Shown: positions 11,189-20,187 of the stretch, piece after piece
How the letters are laid out: every line of letters begins with the position of its first letter
How positions within the stretch are numbered: the first letter of the stretch is position 1
Assembly: GCF_022347725.1 (NCBI RefSeq)
Contig: NZ_JAKRGB010000007.1
Coordinates: 1 to 64,000, forward strand
Direction of reading: 5' to 3'
From: Ruegeria sp. Ofav3-42
GTDB taxonomy: Bacteria; Pseudomonadota; Alphaproteobacteria; Rhodobacterales; Rhodobacteraceae
Length of the DNA: 64,000 nt
Made by a program: the position numbers and the translations under genes
Notes under the pieces: generated by a model
The model's input: the letters and a program-made list of their open reading frames with translations, nothing else
Told to the model about the DNA's origin: nothing
The model's database searches: none

Positions 11189-11300
11189 TCCGTGCTCCTT
11201 TGCGGATAGCTGAGAACTTTGGGAAATCGTGCCTGCGACGCAAATGTTTGACCAACGAAAAAAACGCAACTATCCCATAAGCTGAACTAATGGCAAGGTT

Positions 11301-12182
11301 ATGCACATGCAGAAGACGCTCCCTCCGCTGGGTTGGCTGCGCACGTTCGAGGCTGCGGCCCGGCACTTGTCCTTTACAGGTGCCGCCCGGGACCTGAACA
11401 TGACCCAAAGCGCGGTCAGTCAGCAGATCAAGTCGCTGGAAGGATACCTTGGCCAGCCGCTGTTTTTGCGGCGTCCGCGAGCGCTGGAACTGACCGAGGC
11501 AGGGATCACCTATCTGCCCGTTGTACGCGAGGCTTTTCGGACGCTGGTTCGCGGAACGCAGGCCGTTACCGGAGCTCAACAGAACGCCGTACAGGTTCAG
11601 AGCAACATCACCTTCGCGGTCAATTGGCTGGCACCAAGACTGCCGGATTTCCGCGCCCAGCATCCGGAGGTGCAACTGAACATCTTCACCGAACTTTGGG
11701 AGCCCCGGGAAATGGCCGACGGGGCTGCGGTGGAAATTCGCTACTCGCTGCGGCCTTCGGATACGGTTCGGACCGAGTTGCTGAGAACCGAATACTATTA
11801 TCCGGTCTGCGCGCCGGGATTCGAGGTGACACTGGAGACGCTGCAACAACAGCCGCTTTTTGATTGCTCGAACCTGTTGTCGAATTGGCAGGAATGGGTC
11901 GAAGACCAGGGTCTAAACTGGGAGAATCCCGCAATAACCTACTCGACCACATACCTCGTCAGCCTATCCGTGGCGATGGTAGGAGGTGGGTTGTGTCTGG
12001 CCCATGACACCATCGCGCGCAGCCTGATCAAACAAGGTCGGTTGGTCGCTCCTTTCCCTCACCGCTCAGCCATGCCCGAAGCATATTACTTGCTGCTGTC
12101 ACCACGCGCAGAGGAAAGCCCTGGTGCCGTCGCTTTTGCCGATTGGGTCCGCCGCGAAATGGCCGCTGACCTGCCAATGTAG
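11301..12182 (+). CDS. LysR-family transcriptional regulator (GcvA-like)
   Basis: A 293-aa LysR regulator. The N-terminal winged helix-turn-helix is clear (LRTFEAAARHLSFTGAARDLNMTQSAVSQQIKSLE split over residues 12-47), followed by a substrate-binding-protein-like effector domain. The PLFLRRPRALELTEAG segment is typical of the GcvA subgroup. Because it is divergent from the class II aldolase gene with a 112-base gap, that gene is the likely target. Two start codons six bases apart (11301 and 11307) are possible and neither has a strong ribosome-binding site. Confidence 0.9.
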   Translation: MHMQKTLPPLGWLRTFEAAARHLSFTGAARDLNMTQSAVSQQIKSLEGYLGQPLFLRRPRALELTEAGITYLPVVREAFRTLVRGTQAVTGAQQNAVQVQSNITFAVNWLAPRLPDFRAQHPEVQLNIFTELWEPREMADGAAVEIRYSLRPSDTVRTELLRTEYYYPVCAPGFEVTLETLQQQPLFDCSNLLSNWQEWVEDQGLNWENPAITYSTTYLVSLSVAMVGGGLCLAHDTIARSLIKQGRLVAPFPHRSAMPEAYYLLLSPRAEESPGAVAFADWVRREMAADLPM

Positions 12183-12325
12183 GCGGAGCGCTCCCGCCCA
12201 TCATCAATGCCCTTTCAGGGCACCTCTTCTGGTTGGGCCGGGCAGCGCTGGCGCGCTGCGTGACGGTTTGATGATACGTGTTCGCGAGGGGTTGAACCTT
12301 TCCGCGCATTCGGGAAAGTTGGGCC

Positions 12326-14128
12326 ATGGAATACACACCTTTCCCAAGTTGGCCCGATGTCGCCCCTCGTTTGATTGCTGTTGCCGCTGGTCGCGAACCT
12401 GCGGACATGGTGATCCGTGGCGGAATCTGGGTAAACGTTCACAGCCGCGAATGCCTGCCTGATCATGACATTGCCATAGCGAATGGGCGCGTGGCCTTTG
12501 TCGGCCCGGATGCGTCGCATTGCGTGGGGCCCGACACGCAGATCATCGAAGCGGCCGGCCGTTATATGATCCCTGGTCTGTGCGACGCGCATATGCATAT
12601 CGAATCAGGGATGCTGACACCCGCTGAGTTTGCGCGTGCCGTTATTCCGCATGGCACCACCAGCATGTTCGCCGACCCGCATGAAATCGCCAATGTGCTG
12701 GGTCTCGATGGCGTACGCATGATGCATGACGAAGCAATGATGCAGCCGGTGAACATCTTCACGCAGATGCCATCCTGTGCGCCGTCGGCGCCCGGGCTGG
12801 AAACCACCGGATACGAAATCACACCTGAGGACGTGGCCGAAGCCATGAACTGGCCCGGAATCATCGGACTGGGTGAGATGATGAATTTCCCGGGTGTTAT
12901 CAACGGCGACCCCAAGATGCTGGCCGAAATCGCCGCAACGCAACGCGCGGGTAAAACCGTTGGCGGTCACTACGCTTCCCCTGATTTAGGGCCTGATTTT
13001 GCGGCTTATGTGGCCGGAGGTCCGGCGGACGATCACGAAGGCACCTGCGAGGCCGATGCCATTGCGCGCGTTCGTCAGGGCATGCGGTCGATGATGCGGC
13101 TGGGTTCGGCCTGGTTTGATGTGGAAAGCCAGATCACGGCGGTCACCGAGAAAGGCCTGGACCCGAGGAACTTCATCCTGTGCACCGATGACTGCCACTC
13201 GGGCACATTGGTCAATGACGGGCATATGAACCGCGTCGTTCGGCACGCCATTGCCTGCGGATGTGATCCTCTGGTCGCGCTGCAGATGGCAACGATCAAC
13301 ACCGCGACTCATTTTGGACTGGAGCGTGAAATCGGGTCAATCACACCGGGGCGACGTGCGGATGTCATCCTCAGCTCGGACCTGAAGGAACTGCCCATCG
13401 AAACCGTGATCGCACGCGGCCAAATCGTGGCCGAGCATGGTGAGATCACCGTGGACTGCCCACACTACAACTGGCCGGATTCGGCGCGGAACACTGTTCA
13501 TCTGGGGCACGCTTTGACCGCGACCGATTTCGAAATCGAAGCGCCAACCGGCGCCAACCGGGTGCAGGCCAATGTGATCGGAGTGGTTGAAAACCAAGCC
13601 CCAACCAAAGCCTTGAAAGCCGAACTTCCAATCATTGAAGGGTTGGTCGAAGGCGAAGGCGATGTCTGCCAGATCGCACTGGTCGAACGACACCGGGCCA
13701 CGGGCGGCGTGACCAATGCCTTTGTCTCGGGATTTGGATATCAGGGCAAAATGGCCATGGCCTCGACCGTTGCGCATGACAGCCATCACATGATTGTCGT
13801 CGGTACCGACCGCGAGCAAATGGCACTGGCCGCCAACCGATTGGCCGAAGTCGGCGGCGGCATCACCATCTTCCGCGATGGGCAAGAACTGGCACTTGTC
13901 GAATTGCCCATCGCGGGCCTGATGTCAGACAGCCCTGCCTCCCAAGTGGCTGCCAAAGCCGAAGACATGGTCGTGGCGATGGAAGCCTGCGGTTGCACGC
14001 TTAACAACGCATATATGCAGCACTCACTGCTGGCGCTGGTTGTTATTCCCGAATTGCGGATCTCAGACCTGGGCCTGGTGGACGTGCGCACCTTTGAAAA
14101 AATCGATCTTCTGGAACCACTTGCATGA
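12326..14128 (+). CDS. ade: Adenine deaminase
   Basis: Amidohydrolase of 600 aa converting adenine to hypoxanthine and ammonia. The metal-binding motif CDAHMHIESGM (about residue 90) and the following PHGTTSMFADPHEIANVLG are hallmarks of the Ade family; GLGEMMNFPGVI and the C-terminal domain with the GFGYQGKMAMASTVAHDSHH segment complete it. Length agrees with the family (about 570-600). The stop overlaps the start of amn by four bases, so both are made together: AMP nucleosidase yields adenine, which this enzyme deaminates. Confidence 0.95.
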   Translation: MEYTPFPSWPDVAPRLIAVAAGREPADMVIRGGIWVNVHSRECLPDHDIAIANGRVAFVGPDASHCVGPDTQIIEAAGRYMIPGLCDAHMHIESGMLTPAEFARAVIPHGTTSMFADPHEIANVLGLDGVRMMHDEAMMQPVNIFTQMPSCAPSAPGLETTGYEITPEDVAEAMNWPGIIGLGEMMNFPGVINGDPKMLAEIAATQRAGKTVGGHYASPDLGPDFAAYVAGGPADDHEGTCEADAIARVRQGMRSMMRLGSAWFDVESQITAVTEKGLDPRNFILCTDDCHSGTLVNDGHMNRVVRHAIACGCDPLVALQMATINTATHFGLEREIGSITPGRRADVILSSDLKELPIETVIARGQIVAEHGEITVDCPHYNWPDSARNTVHLGHALTATDFEIEAPTGANRVQANVIGVVENQAPTKALKAELPIIEGLVEGEGDVCQIALVERHRATGGVTNAFVSGFGYQGKMAMASTVAHDSHHMIVVGTDREQMALAANRLAEVGGGITIFRDGQELALVELPIAGLMSDSPASQVAAKAEDMVVAMEACGCTLNNAYMQHSLLALVVIPELRISDLGLVDVRTFEKIDLLEPLA

Positions 14129-15588
14129 CAATAATAAAAACACCCGACGCACCAAAACCCGAGCAATTCACCGATCCCAAGGCCGCCGTGGCCCGTCTGG
14201 AAGAACTATACGAACAAGCGACACGTTTTCTGTGCGACAGCTTTGCCGAAGCGATGAAGCAAGGCGCACTAACAGCCCGATACAGAGCCTATTACCCGGA
14301 AATTCGCATAAGAACGTCGTCCTATGCCCATGTCGATAGCCGGTTGAGTTTCGGTCACGTCTCGGAACCGGGCATTCACGCAACGACGGTCACCCGACCC
14401 GACTTGTTTCGGTATTACCTGACCCAGCAGATCGCATTGCTGATCAAGAACCACGATCAACCGGTGACGATTGGTGCATCAGAAACACCGATTCCGGTTC
14501 ATTTCGCGGTGGCCAACAACCCCGATCTGCACGTCCCGCAACAGGGCGCAGCCGGGTTCACATTGCGCGACGTTTTTGACGTGCCCGACCTGACCACCAC
14601 CAATGATGACATCGTGAACGGAGTGTACGACCCCGAGGCCGAGGTCGGCCCGCTGGCTCTGTTCACAGCGCAGCGTGTGGATTACTCACTGGCCCGGCTG
14701 GCGCATTACACTGCGACGGACCCCAGCCATTTCCAGAACCACGTCCTGTTCACGAACTACCAGTTCTACGTGTCCGAATTCGAAAATTACGCGCGCGAAC
14801 AACTGGCCGATCCCGAAAGCGGCTACACCAGCTTTGTCTCGACCGGCAATGTCGAGATCACCGATCCCAAGGCCGAGCTTATCCAGCCGTTGAAACTGCC
14901 GCAGATGCCGACCTACCACCTGAAACGGGCGGACGGGTCGGGGATCACGCTGGTCAATATCGGCGTCGGTCCATCAAACGCCAAAACGGCGACCGATCAC
15001 ATCGCGGTATTGCGACCCCATGCCTGGCTGATGGTCGGCCACTGCGCTGGCCTGCGCAATACACAGGCACTTGGCGATTTCGTACTGGCCCACGCCTATC
15101 TGCGCGAGGACAAGGTGCTGGACGATGATTTGCCGGTCTGGGTCCCGATCCCACCACTGGCCGAAGTTCAGGTCGCGCTGGAAAGCGCTGTCGCCGAAGT
15201 GACGGAACTGGAAGGGTATGAGCTCAAACGCATCATGCGTACAGGCACCGTCGCCTCAGTCGATAACCGAAACTGGGAGCTGCGTGATCAATCCGGCCCG
15301 GTACAGCGGCTTAGCCAATCCCGCGCGATTGCGCTGGATATGGAAAGCGCCACCATCGCTGCAAATGGCTATCGCTTCCGCGTTCCCTACGGCACATTGC
15401 TGTGCGTTTCGGACAAGCCCTTGCACGGCGAATTAAAGTTGCCCGGCATGGCTTCTGCGTTTTATACCACGCAGGTGAGCCGCCATCTGGCCATCGGAAT
15501 TCGGGCGATGGAGCATCTGAGAGGCATGCCGCTGGAGCGTCTACACAGCCGGAAATTGCGTTCATTCGACGAAACGGCCTTTCTCTGA
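14125..15588 (+). CDS. amn: AMP nucleosidase
   Basis: A 487-aa AMP nucleosidase that hydrolyses AMP to adenine and ribose 5-phosphate. It has the Amn-specific N-terminal domain (about residues 1-180, with YPEIRIRTSSYAHVDSRLSFG) and a C-terminal nucleoside-phosphorylase-like domain (about 260-480, with the LMVGHCAGLRNTQALGDFVLAHAY segment and ALDMESATIAANGYRFRVPYG). The length matches family members. Translationally coupled to ade (ATGA overlap), so the two form a salvage module that feeds AMP towards hypoxanthine. Confidence 0.95.
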   Translation: MTIIKTPDAPKPEQFTDPKAAVARLEELYEQATRFLCDSFAEAMKQGALTARYRAYYPEIRIRTSSYAHVDSRLSFGHVSEPGIHATTVTRPDLFRYYLTQQIALLIKNHDQPVTIGASETPIPVHFAVANNPDLHVPQQGAAGFTLRDVFDVPDLTTTNDDIVNGVYDPEAEVGPLALFTAQRVDYSLARLAHYTATDPSHFQNHVLFTNYQFYVSEFENYAREQLADPESGYTSFVSTGNVEITDPKAELIQPLKLPQMPTYHLKRADGSGITLVNIGVGPSNAKTATDHIAVLRPHAWLMVGHCAGLRNTQALGDFVLAHAYLREDKVLDDDLPVWVPIPPLAEVQVALESAVAEVTELEGYELKRIMRTGTVASVDNRNWELRDQSGPVQRLSQSRAIALDMESATIAANGYRFRVPYGTLLCVSDKPLHGELKLPGMASAFYTTQVSRHLAIGIRAMEHLRGMPLERLHSRKLRSFDETAFL

Positions 15589-15718
15589 CGCAAAAAAGCA
15601 ACGTTTTCCCCATATTTTTAGGGTTTTCGGCGCTACTATTCGTTGTGTTCGCCCACAATATCCCGTTACAGTTACGCGGTGAGGCCCTATGTTTCGGGCA
15701 CGTTAAGGAGACCAAGAA

Positions 15719-16006
15719 ATGGCAAAGCCTATGACAAAGACTCAGCTGGTGGCTGCTCTCGCTGAGGAAATGGGAACGGACAAAAAAGCCGCGAACGCTG
15801 CGCTTGAGGCCATGACCGGCCTGATCACACGCGAAGTTTCGGCTGGTGGCGCAGTGACCCTGCCCGGCGTTGGTAAAATCTACTGCCGCGAACGCCCCGA
15901 GCGCATGGTGCGCAACCCCGCCACAGGCGAGCAGTTCAAGAAAGAAGCGGACAAAGTGGTCAAAATGACCATTGCGAAAGCTCTGAAGGACAGCGTGAAC
16001 GGCTGA
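15719..16006 (+). CDS. HU family DNA-binding protein
   Basis: A 95-aa histone-like protein of the HU/IHF fold, which bends and compacts DNA. The N-terminal helical part (TKTQLVAALAEEMGTDKKAANAALEAM) is followed by the beta arm region, where the usual GFG and RxGRNP motifs are altered to LPGVGKIYCRERPERMVRNPATGE. This divergent arm sequence matches the alphaproteobacterial HU variant found beside housekeeping genes rather than canonical HupA/B. A good AAGGAG lies 10 bases before the ATG. The gene is monocistronic with its own terminator. Confidence 0.92.
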   Translation: MAKPMTKTQLVAALAEEMGTDKKAANAALEAMTGLITREVSAGGAVTLPGVGKIYCRERPERMVRNPATGEQFKKEADKVVKMTIAKALKDSVNG

Positions 16007-16031
16007 TTTCAGCTTTCACTGCGATATGATC

Positions 16032-16058
16032 AAGGGCCGCCGTTTGGGGGCCCTTTTT
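16032..16058 (+). terminator. Rho-independent terminator of the HU gene
   Basis: A 7-bp stem (16032-16038 with 16049-16055) is followed by a T run and lies about 25 bases past the HU stop codon. Confidence 0.85.
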
Positions 16059-16132
16059 CATTTCCGCATCTAGACACCGATCTTTCGTAATTCCTTACTT
16101 CAGGCCCTACTTTCTGTTTCGGCGGCCCGAAA

Positions 16133-16558
16133 TCACTGCTTCGGTGTGTATGCCGGATTGTAAATCGAATACACTCTGACATAGGTGAACTTGTTGTTAG
16201 GGCTTACGTCGTAAAACGCACACATCATTAGGCGGAATTTTGTACCCGCTTTGTAAGGAACTCCGTTCCACTCAACGTCCTCTCTGCACAGGAAGTCTAT
16301 CGGTGCTTCTGACGCCACTGTAGTTTCGTTTGCCAGGTAGTGCGTGTGGGCAAGAATAACCTCTTGCATCTTGTCGCCAACCCCGCCCCAAAATTTCAGA
16401 ACTTCTTCTCGACCAATGTTTTTACGGGCCTGCGGCACATACTCAAATGTAGCATCTTGTTCGTAGTACTTATCGAAAAATTCTGGCAGAGACAGCCCGC
16501 CGACAAAAGTTGAGTTAAAGTCACTTATGTATTCTTGGTATCTGGCTTCGCTGAACAT
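16133..16558 (-). CDS. NTF2-like / SnoaL-type small protein
   Basis: A 141-aa protein whose pattern (SDFNSTFVGGLSLPEFFDKYYEQDATFEYVP, split; then IGREEVLKFWGGVGDKMQEVILAHTHYLANE) resembles the NTF2/SnoaL cone fold used by isomerases, hydrolases and binding proteins. No catalytic residue can be assigned with confidence. ATG at 16558 is preferred because GAGGTTGG stands just upstream; the frame is open for another 34 codons without similarity. Base composition here and in the flanking noncoding DNA (about 16080-16780) is clearly less G/C-rich than in the neighbours, which suggests acquisition by transfer. Function unknown. Confidence 0.6.
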   Translation of the reverse strand: MFSEARYQEYISDFNSTFVGGLSLPEFFDKYYEQDATFEYVPQARKNIGREEVLKFWGGVGDKMQEVILAHTHYLANETTVASEAPIDFLCREDVEWNGVPYKAGTKFRLMMCAFYDVSPNNKFTYVRVYSIYNPAYTPKQ

Positions 16559-16780
16559 GTTCCAACCTCGTTGCAAAAATACGCTGGTGATTGCTGCCAC
16601 ACTGCCCTCAGCAGCGCGTTGGCTGCAGTTAGTGTAGTCCCATGACCACTTAGAATGCACGCCCCACCGTTCTAGCTTTGCCCGCTGCCTAGTTGCACGA
16701 AAGTCTCTGCGGCACCATTCTTTCTCGTCCGACGAAAAACCGACGCTACGAACACAGCCGCAGATAGAAATCGCGAGTAC
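16559..16780. other. Noncoding, relatively A/T-rich spacer
   Basis: Between the NTF2-like gene and the BCCT terminator no supported gene is visible. It should contain the promoter of the NTF2-like gene. Composition differs from the flanking genes. Confidence 0.4.
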
Positions 16781-16809
16781 AAAAAAACGGGCGCTAAAAG
16801 CGCCCGTTT
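16781..16809 (-). terminator. Rho-independent terminator of the BCCT gene
   Basis: A perfect 10-bp stem (16785-16794 with 16800-16809), 5-base loop, then seven T on the minus strand. It lies just after the BCCT stop codon. Confidence 0.92.
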
Positions 16810-16830
16810 CTGATTCTTACCTACGACTGA

Positions 16831-18039
16831 TCAGTGAACCGTCTCGACCTTATGGAAGTCCAGATCGCGGTCCTCGGGCATTGAATCGATGCTCAGCACC
16901 TCTTTTCGCTTGGCGATCAGGATATAGACCACGCAGGCCAGGTATAGCCCAACAACAACGGCACCGATCCACTGGATCTGCAGCCACTGGCTCTGGAACA
17001 GCAGGGTCAGGACGAACAGCAGCGCGACGTTGCCGCCCACATAGATCGCCTTGCCGAAGCGCTCGACCGTCAGGTTCAGGTTGTCGGTGTAGAGACGGAT
17101 CAACGAGTCCAGCGAGTTGATCACGAAGGTTACGCCCACGATCACCATAGCAATGTTGGTGATGCCTGCGGTGCTGATGCCGTTCAGGTGATAGTAGTAG
17201 AGAACGGTGAACCAGATACCCAGCGGGATCGACGGAAAGATTAGCAGAGCAGCCAGTAGCTGCCATGTGGTCAAACCACCGACAAAGCGCGAGGTGAACT
17301 GGCCGATCATGATCGACCATGCGAACCACCAGAACAGGTAGAAGGCGTGGTAGTCGGTCAGCGGCAGTACGAACTTGTGGATATTCGCGAAATAGGCGCC
17401 AATATTGCTGCCGGTTTCGACAAATCCGGTCATTCCCATGCCCGCGGCCGCCCACATGCCGATGATCAGCGCAAGGAACAGGAAGGTCGAGCCAACCGAC
17501 AGGATACGCACGTATTTCAGGTCGGTCGACGAGTACGCCGCCGCCAGAATGACCACAAACACGATGATGTAGAAGGTCGAAACAACAGATTCACCATCGC
17601 CCACTTCAGGCAGGTAGCCTGGCAGGTAGATCAGGAAAAGGCTGGCGGTGAAGGCGCAGGTGCCGATGATCACCACGTTGTTGATCAGCTTGACCAGTGG
17701 GATCTCAAAGAACTTTACGCGGGGTTCAATGACGCAGAAGTAGAATGCTGTCAGGAAGTAGAAAGCCCAAATCAGAAAGCCCCAGAACCCGAACTCGATG
17801 GCCAGCGGGTTGGCGAACGCATAGGCCGGTTCCTCGGCATAACCGCCGAATTCGGTCAGCGGGAACATGATCAGCCCCACGTCCAATCCGGAAGTGAACA
17901 GGATCGCGATGAAGGTGAACAGATGCACGGGCGTCACGCCCACACAGCGCAGGTTCCACCACTTCACGACGAAGAAAGCGACCAGGCCCAATGCCAGCAG
18001 GACGCCAAAAGACAGAATGTACTCCAGAAGCACCAACAT
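16831..18039 (-). CDS. Short BCCT-family (betaine/carnitine/choline) transporter-like protein
   Basis: Polytopic membrane protein of 402 aa with about ten hydrophobic segments. The signature is the tryptophan-rich segment LFWWFAWSIMIGQFTSRFVGG (about residue 235-255), which matches the BCCT core motif around TM8 (WWxxWxPFVGxFxARxSxG), followed by a loop and the NSLDSLIRLYTDNLN segment. BCCT proteins usually have 12 helices and over 500 residues, so this is a shortened or divergent form. Likely function: sodium- or proton-coupled uptake of a quaternary ammonium compound. Support comes from a BetI-like palindrome 38 bases upstream of the start. The gene is monocistronic with a strong terminator. 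Confidence 0.75.
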   Translation of the reverse strand: MLVLLEYILSFGVLLALGLVAFFVVKWWNLRCVGVTPVHLFTFIAILFTSGLDVGLIMFPLTEFGGYAEEPAYAFANPLAIEFGFWGFLIWAFYFLTAFYFCVIEPRVKFFEIPLVKLINNVVIIGTCAFTASLFLIYLPGYLPEVGDGESVVSTFYIIVFVVILAAAYSSTDLKYVRILSVGSTFLFLALIIGMWAAAGMGMTGFVETGSNIGAYFANIHKFVLPLTDYHAFYLFWWFAWSIMIGQFTSRFVGGLTTWQLLAALLIFPSIPLGIWFTVLYYYHLNGISTAGITNIAMVIVGVTFVINSLDSLIRLYTDNLNLTVERFGKAIYVGGNVALLFVLTLLFQSQWLQIQWIGAVVVGLYLACVVYILIAKRKEVLSIDSMPEDRDLDFHKVETVH

Positions 18040-18076
18040 ACCTCCCTTGGTTAGTCAGAGTGCGGATCGCATAGCG

Positions 18077-18096
18077 TTAATTGACCAATCAATCAA
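18077..18096. promoter_or_regulatory. BetI-like palindromic operator
   Basis: Arms TTAATTGA (18077-18084) and TCAATCAA (18089-18096) flank a 4-base spacer; seven of eight positions are complementary. This is the shape of TetR-family BetI operators, which contain ATTGA...TCAAT dyads and control choline/betaine genes. It sits 38 bases upstream of the BCCT-like start, in the promoter zone. The dyad is seen directly; BetI binding is inference. Confidence 0.55.
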
Positions 18097-18208
18097 CAAT
18101 CATGACGCCGTTGTGCCCGACAGACCTGACCTGTGATGTTTTTGACGCGTGGCGCTTGCGCGACGCAGGAATTTCGGAAACAGTCGCGGCGTTCGGGAAG
18201 GGGTCGCC

Positions 18209-19096
18209 ATGGATCTGCGCGCCATAGCCATGGGGCTGGCATTTGCCTTTATCTGGTCATCAGCCTTTACCTCGGCGCGGATCATCGTTGCCGACGCCTC
18301 GCCTTTGTTTTCGCTGGCATTGCGGTTTCTGATTTCGGGACTTCTGGGGGTCGCGATTGCCCGCGCCATGGGCCAAAGCTGGAAGCTGACCCGCGCCCAG
18401 TGGCATGCAACCATCCTGTTCGGAATTTGCCAAAATGCCCTTTATTTGGGCCTGAATTTCTACGCGATGCAAACGGTCGAAGCGTCCGTTGCGGCCATTA
18501 TTGCATCAACAATGCCATTGATCGTCGCCCTTGCCAGTTGGGCGCTGTTTCATGAAAAACTGCGGCCATTGGGTGTAGTCGGATTGCTGGCCGGATTCGC
18601 CGGCGTGGCGCTGATCATGAGCAGTCGGATCAGTGCGGGTGCCGACCTGTTCGGCGTCATGCTGTGTGGGCTGGGGGCACTTGCGCTCAGCTTTGCGACC
18701 CTCGCCGTGCGCGGGGCAACCTCGGGCGGCAATTTCATGATGGTGGTCGGGCTTCAGATGCTCGTGGGCGCGGCCGTTCTGTTTGTTGCCGCCCCCGTCT
18801 TCGAGGCCATATACATCCACCCCAACGTACCGTGGATGCTTGCCTTTGCTTACACAACGCTGTTCCCGGGACTGCTTGCGACACTGATCTGGTTCTTATT
18901 ACTGAACCGAATTGGTGCGATCCGCGCTGCAACATTTCACTTTCTGAACCCGGTGTTCGGTGTCGCAATTGCAGCGCTGTTGTTGGGCGAAAAACTCAAC
19001 CTCATGGATGCAGTAGGGGTGGGCATCACAACGCTGGGCATTCTGGCAGTGCAGCTGTCCCGGCAACCCGATCAACGCAGCAAAGCTTCAACCTGA
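18209..19096 (+). CDS. DMT superfamily (EamA) transporter
   Basis: Inner-membrane metabolite transporter of 295 aa with ten predicted membrane helices arranged as two EamA repeats (about residues 5-135 and 145-285). Typical motifs: FAFIWSSAFTSAR in TM1 and ALLLGEKLNLMDAVGVGITTLGILAV at the end of repeat two. These proteins usually export amino acids or related metabolites; the substrate is unknown. ATG at 18209 is preceded by GGAAGGGG. The last 25 bases overlap the end of the convergent glutathione peroxidase gene. Confidence 0.9.
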   Translation: MDLRAIAMGLAFAFIWSSAFTSARIIVADASPLFSLALRFLISGLLGVAIARAMGQSWKLTRAQWHATILFGICQNALYLGLNFYAMQTVEASVAAIIASTMPLIVALASWALFHEKLRPLGVVGLLAGFAGVALIMSSRISAGADLFGVMLCGLGALALSFATLAVRGATSGGNFMMVVGLQMLVGAAVLFVAAPVFEAIYIHPNVPWMLAFAYTTLFPGLLATLIWFLLLNRIGAIRAATFHFLNPVFGVAIAALLLGEKLNLMDAVGVGITTLGILAVQLSRQPDQRSKAST

Positions 19097-19593
19097 CGCA
19101 ACAACTTGGGCGAGTCCGGTTTGACGTTGGACCCATAGGTCGCAACCACCTCGCCTGCCGGATCAATCAGGACCTTGTTGAAATTCCACTTGGGCACAAA
19201 ACCCGTTTGCTGGGCGACCGCCCTGTAAAACGGATGCGCGCCGGCCCCTTTGACCGGAGTGATGTCGGTCATGGGCAGGGTCAGGCCATAGTTCATCTCG
19301 CAGAATTGCTTGACCTCTTCGGCTGATCCCAGTTCCTGATTGAACGAATCCGACGGGACGGCCAAAACCACCAAGCCCCTCTCGGCATAGATATCATGAA
19401 CCTTCTGCAAACTTGCATACTGCCCTGTGAACCCGCATTGGGACGCTGTGTTGACCACCAGAACGGGCTGCCCTCGCCAGTCTTCGATAGACAATGTGCC
19501 CCCGTCGATCGAGTTAAACTCTCCGGTCAAAGGTGCAGCTTGCACCGCGCGGGCGACCAACAGCAGGGCAAATAAAAGAAGCATTCTGAACAT
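19072..19593 (-). CDS. Secreted glutathione peroxidase (cysteine type)
   Basis: A 173-aa thiol peroxidase of the glutathione peroxidase family. Residues 1-19 (MFRMLLLFALLLVARAVQA) form a signal peptide, so it acts in the periplasm. The catalytic motif is NTASQCGFTGQYASLQ, with Cys in place of selenocysteine; the Gln and the WNF(N)K motif of the catalytic tetrad (VPKWNFNKVLID) are present. The start at 19593 is set by AGGAGG and the signal peptide; an open frame extends far upstream but runs antisense to msrB. The gene is divergent from msrB-msrA, so three oxidative-damage functions sit together. Confidence 0.93.
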   Translation of the reverse strand: MFRMLLLFALLLVARAVQAAPLTGEFNSIDGGTLSIEDWRGQPVLVVNTASQCGFTGQYASLQKVHDIYAERGLVVLAVPSDSFNQELGSAEEVKQFCEMNYGLTLPMTDITPVKGAGAHPFYRAVAQQTGFVPKWNFNKVLIDPAGEVVATYGSNVKPDSPKLLRQVEALLR

Positions 19594-19737
19594 GGCGGCA
19601 CCTCCTTTATTGTGAATTACGTGCCCTTTCGGCAATCGGATCACACGCACGAGCGCGCGAGGTGGTTGAAATATGATTTTGATTTCCGCTTCGTTATGAC
19701 CAAATAGAGCCCCAAGCCCAACAAAACCGGAGGAGCC

Positions 19738-20187
19738 ATGACCCGCTACACCAAAGACCCCGAGGCCATCGCCGCTCTGTCTCCCGAAGAATACCATGTT
19801 ACACAGCGCAGCGGTACCGAACGCCCCGGTACAGGCAAACTGCTGGGTAACAAGGAACCGGGGATTTATGTGGATATCGTTTCGGGCGAACCGTTGTTTG
19901 CCTCGACCCACAAATACGAATCCGGATGTGGCTGGCCCAGTTTTACCAAGCCGATCGTGCATGAACACGTCGAAGAGTTTCGTGACGCGTCTCTTGGTAT
20001 GGTCCGGACCGAGGTCCGCTCGAAACATGGGGACAGCCATTTGGGGCATGTGTTCCCCGACGGCCCGCGTGAACATGGCGGGCTGCGCTATTGCATCAAC
20101 TCTGCCGCCTTGCGGTTCATCCATCGCGATCAGATGGAAGCCGAAGGATATGGCGAATACCTGATCCATGTGGAGGAAATCCAATGA
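19738..20187 (+). CDS. msrB: Peptide methionine-(R)-S-oxide reductase MsrB
   Basis: A 149-aa MsrB that reduces the R epimer of methionine sulfoxide. The catalytic Cys lies in [11 protein letters not shown] near the C-terminus and the resolving Cys in ESGCGWPSF. The two CxxC zinc motifs of many MsrB proteins are absent ([18 protein letters not shown]), so this is the zinc-free type. No signal peptide is seen, so it is cytoplasmic. A GGAG lies about 8 bases before the ATG. The stop overlaps the msrA start by four bases. Confidence 0.95.
   Translation: MTRYTKDPEAIAALSPEEYHVTQRSGTERPGTGKLLGNKEPGIYVDIVSGEPLFASTHKYESGCGWPSFTKPIVHEHVEEFRDASLGMVRTEVRSKHGDSHLGHVFPDGPREHGGLRYCINSAALRFIHRDQMEAEGYGEYLIHVEEIQ

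Noticed and set aside
12208-12222. Hairpin after the LysR gene as a terminator
   Set aside because: Only a 6-bp stem with a 3-base loop and no T run; too weak to list.
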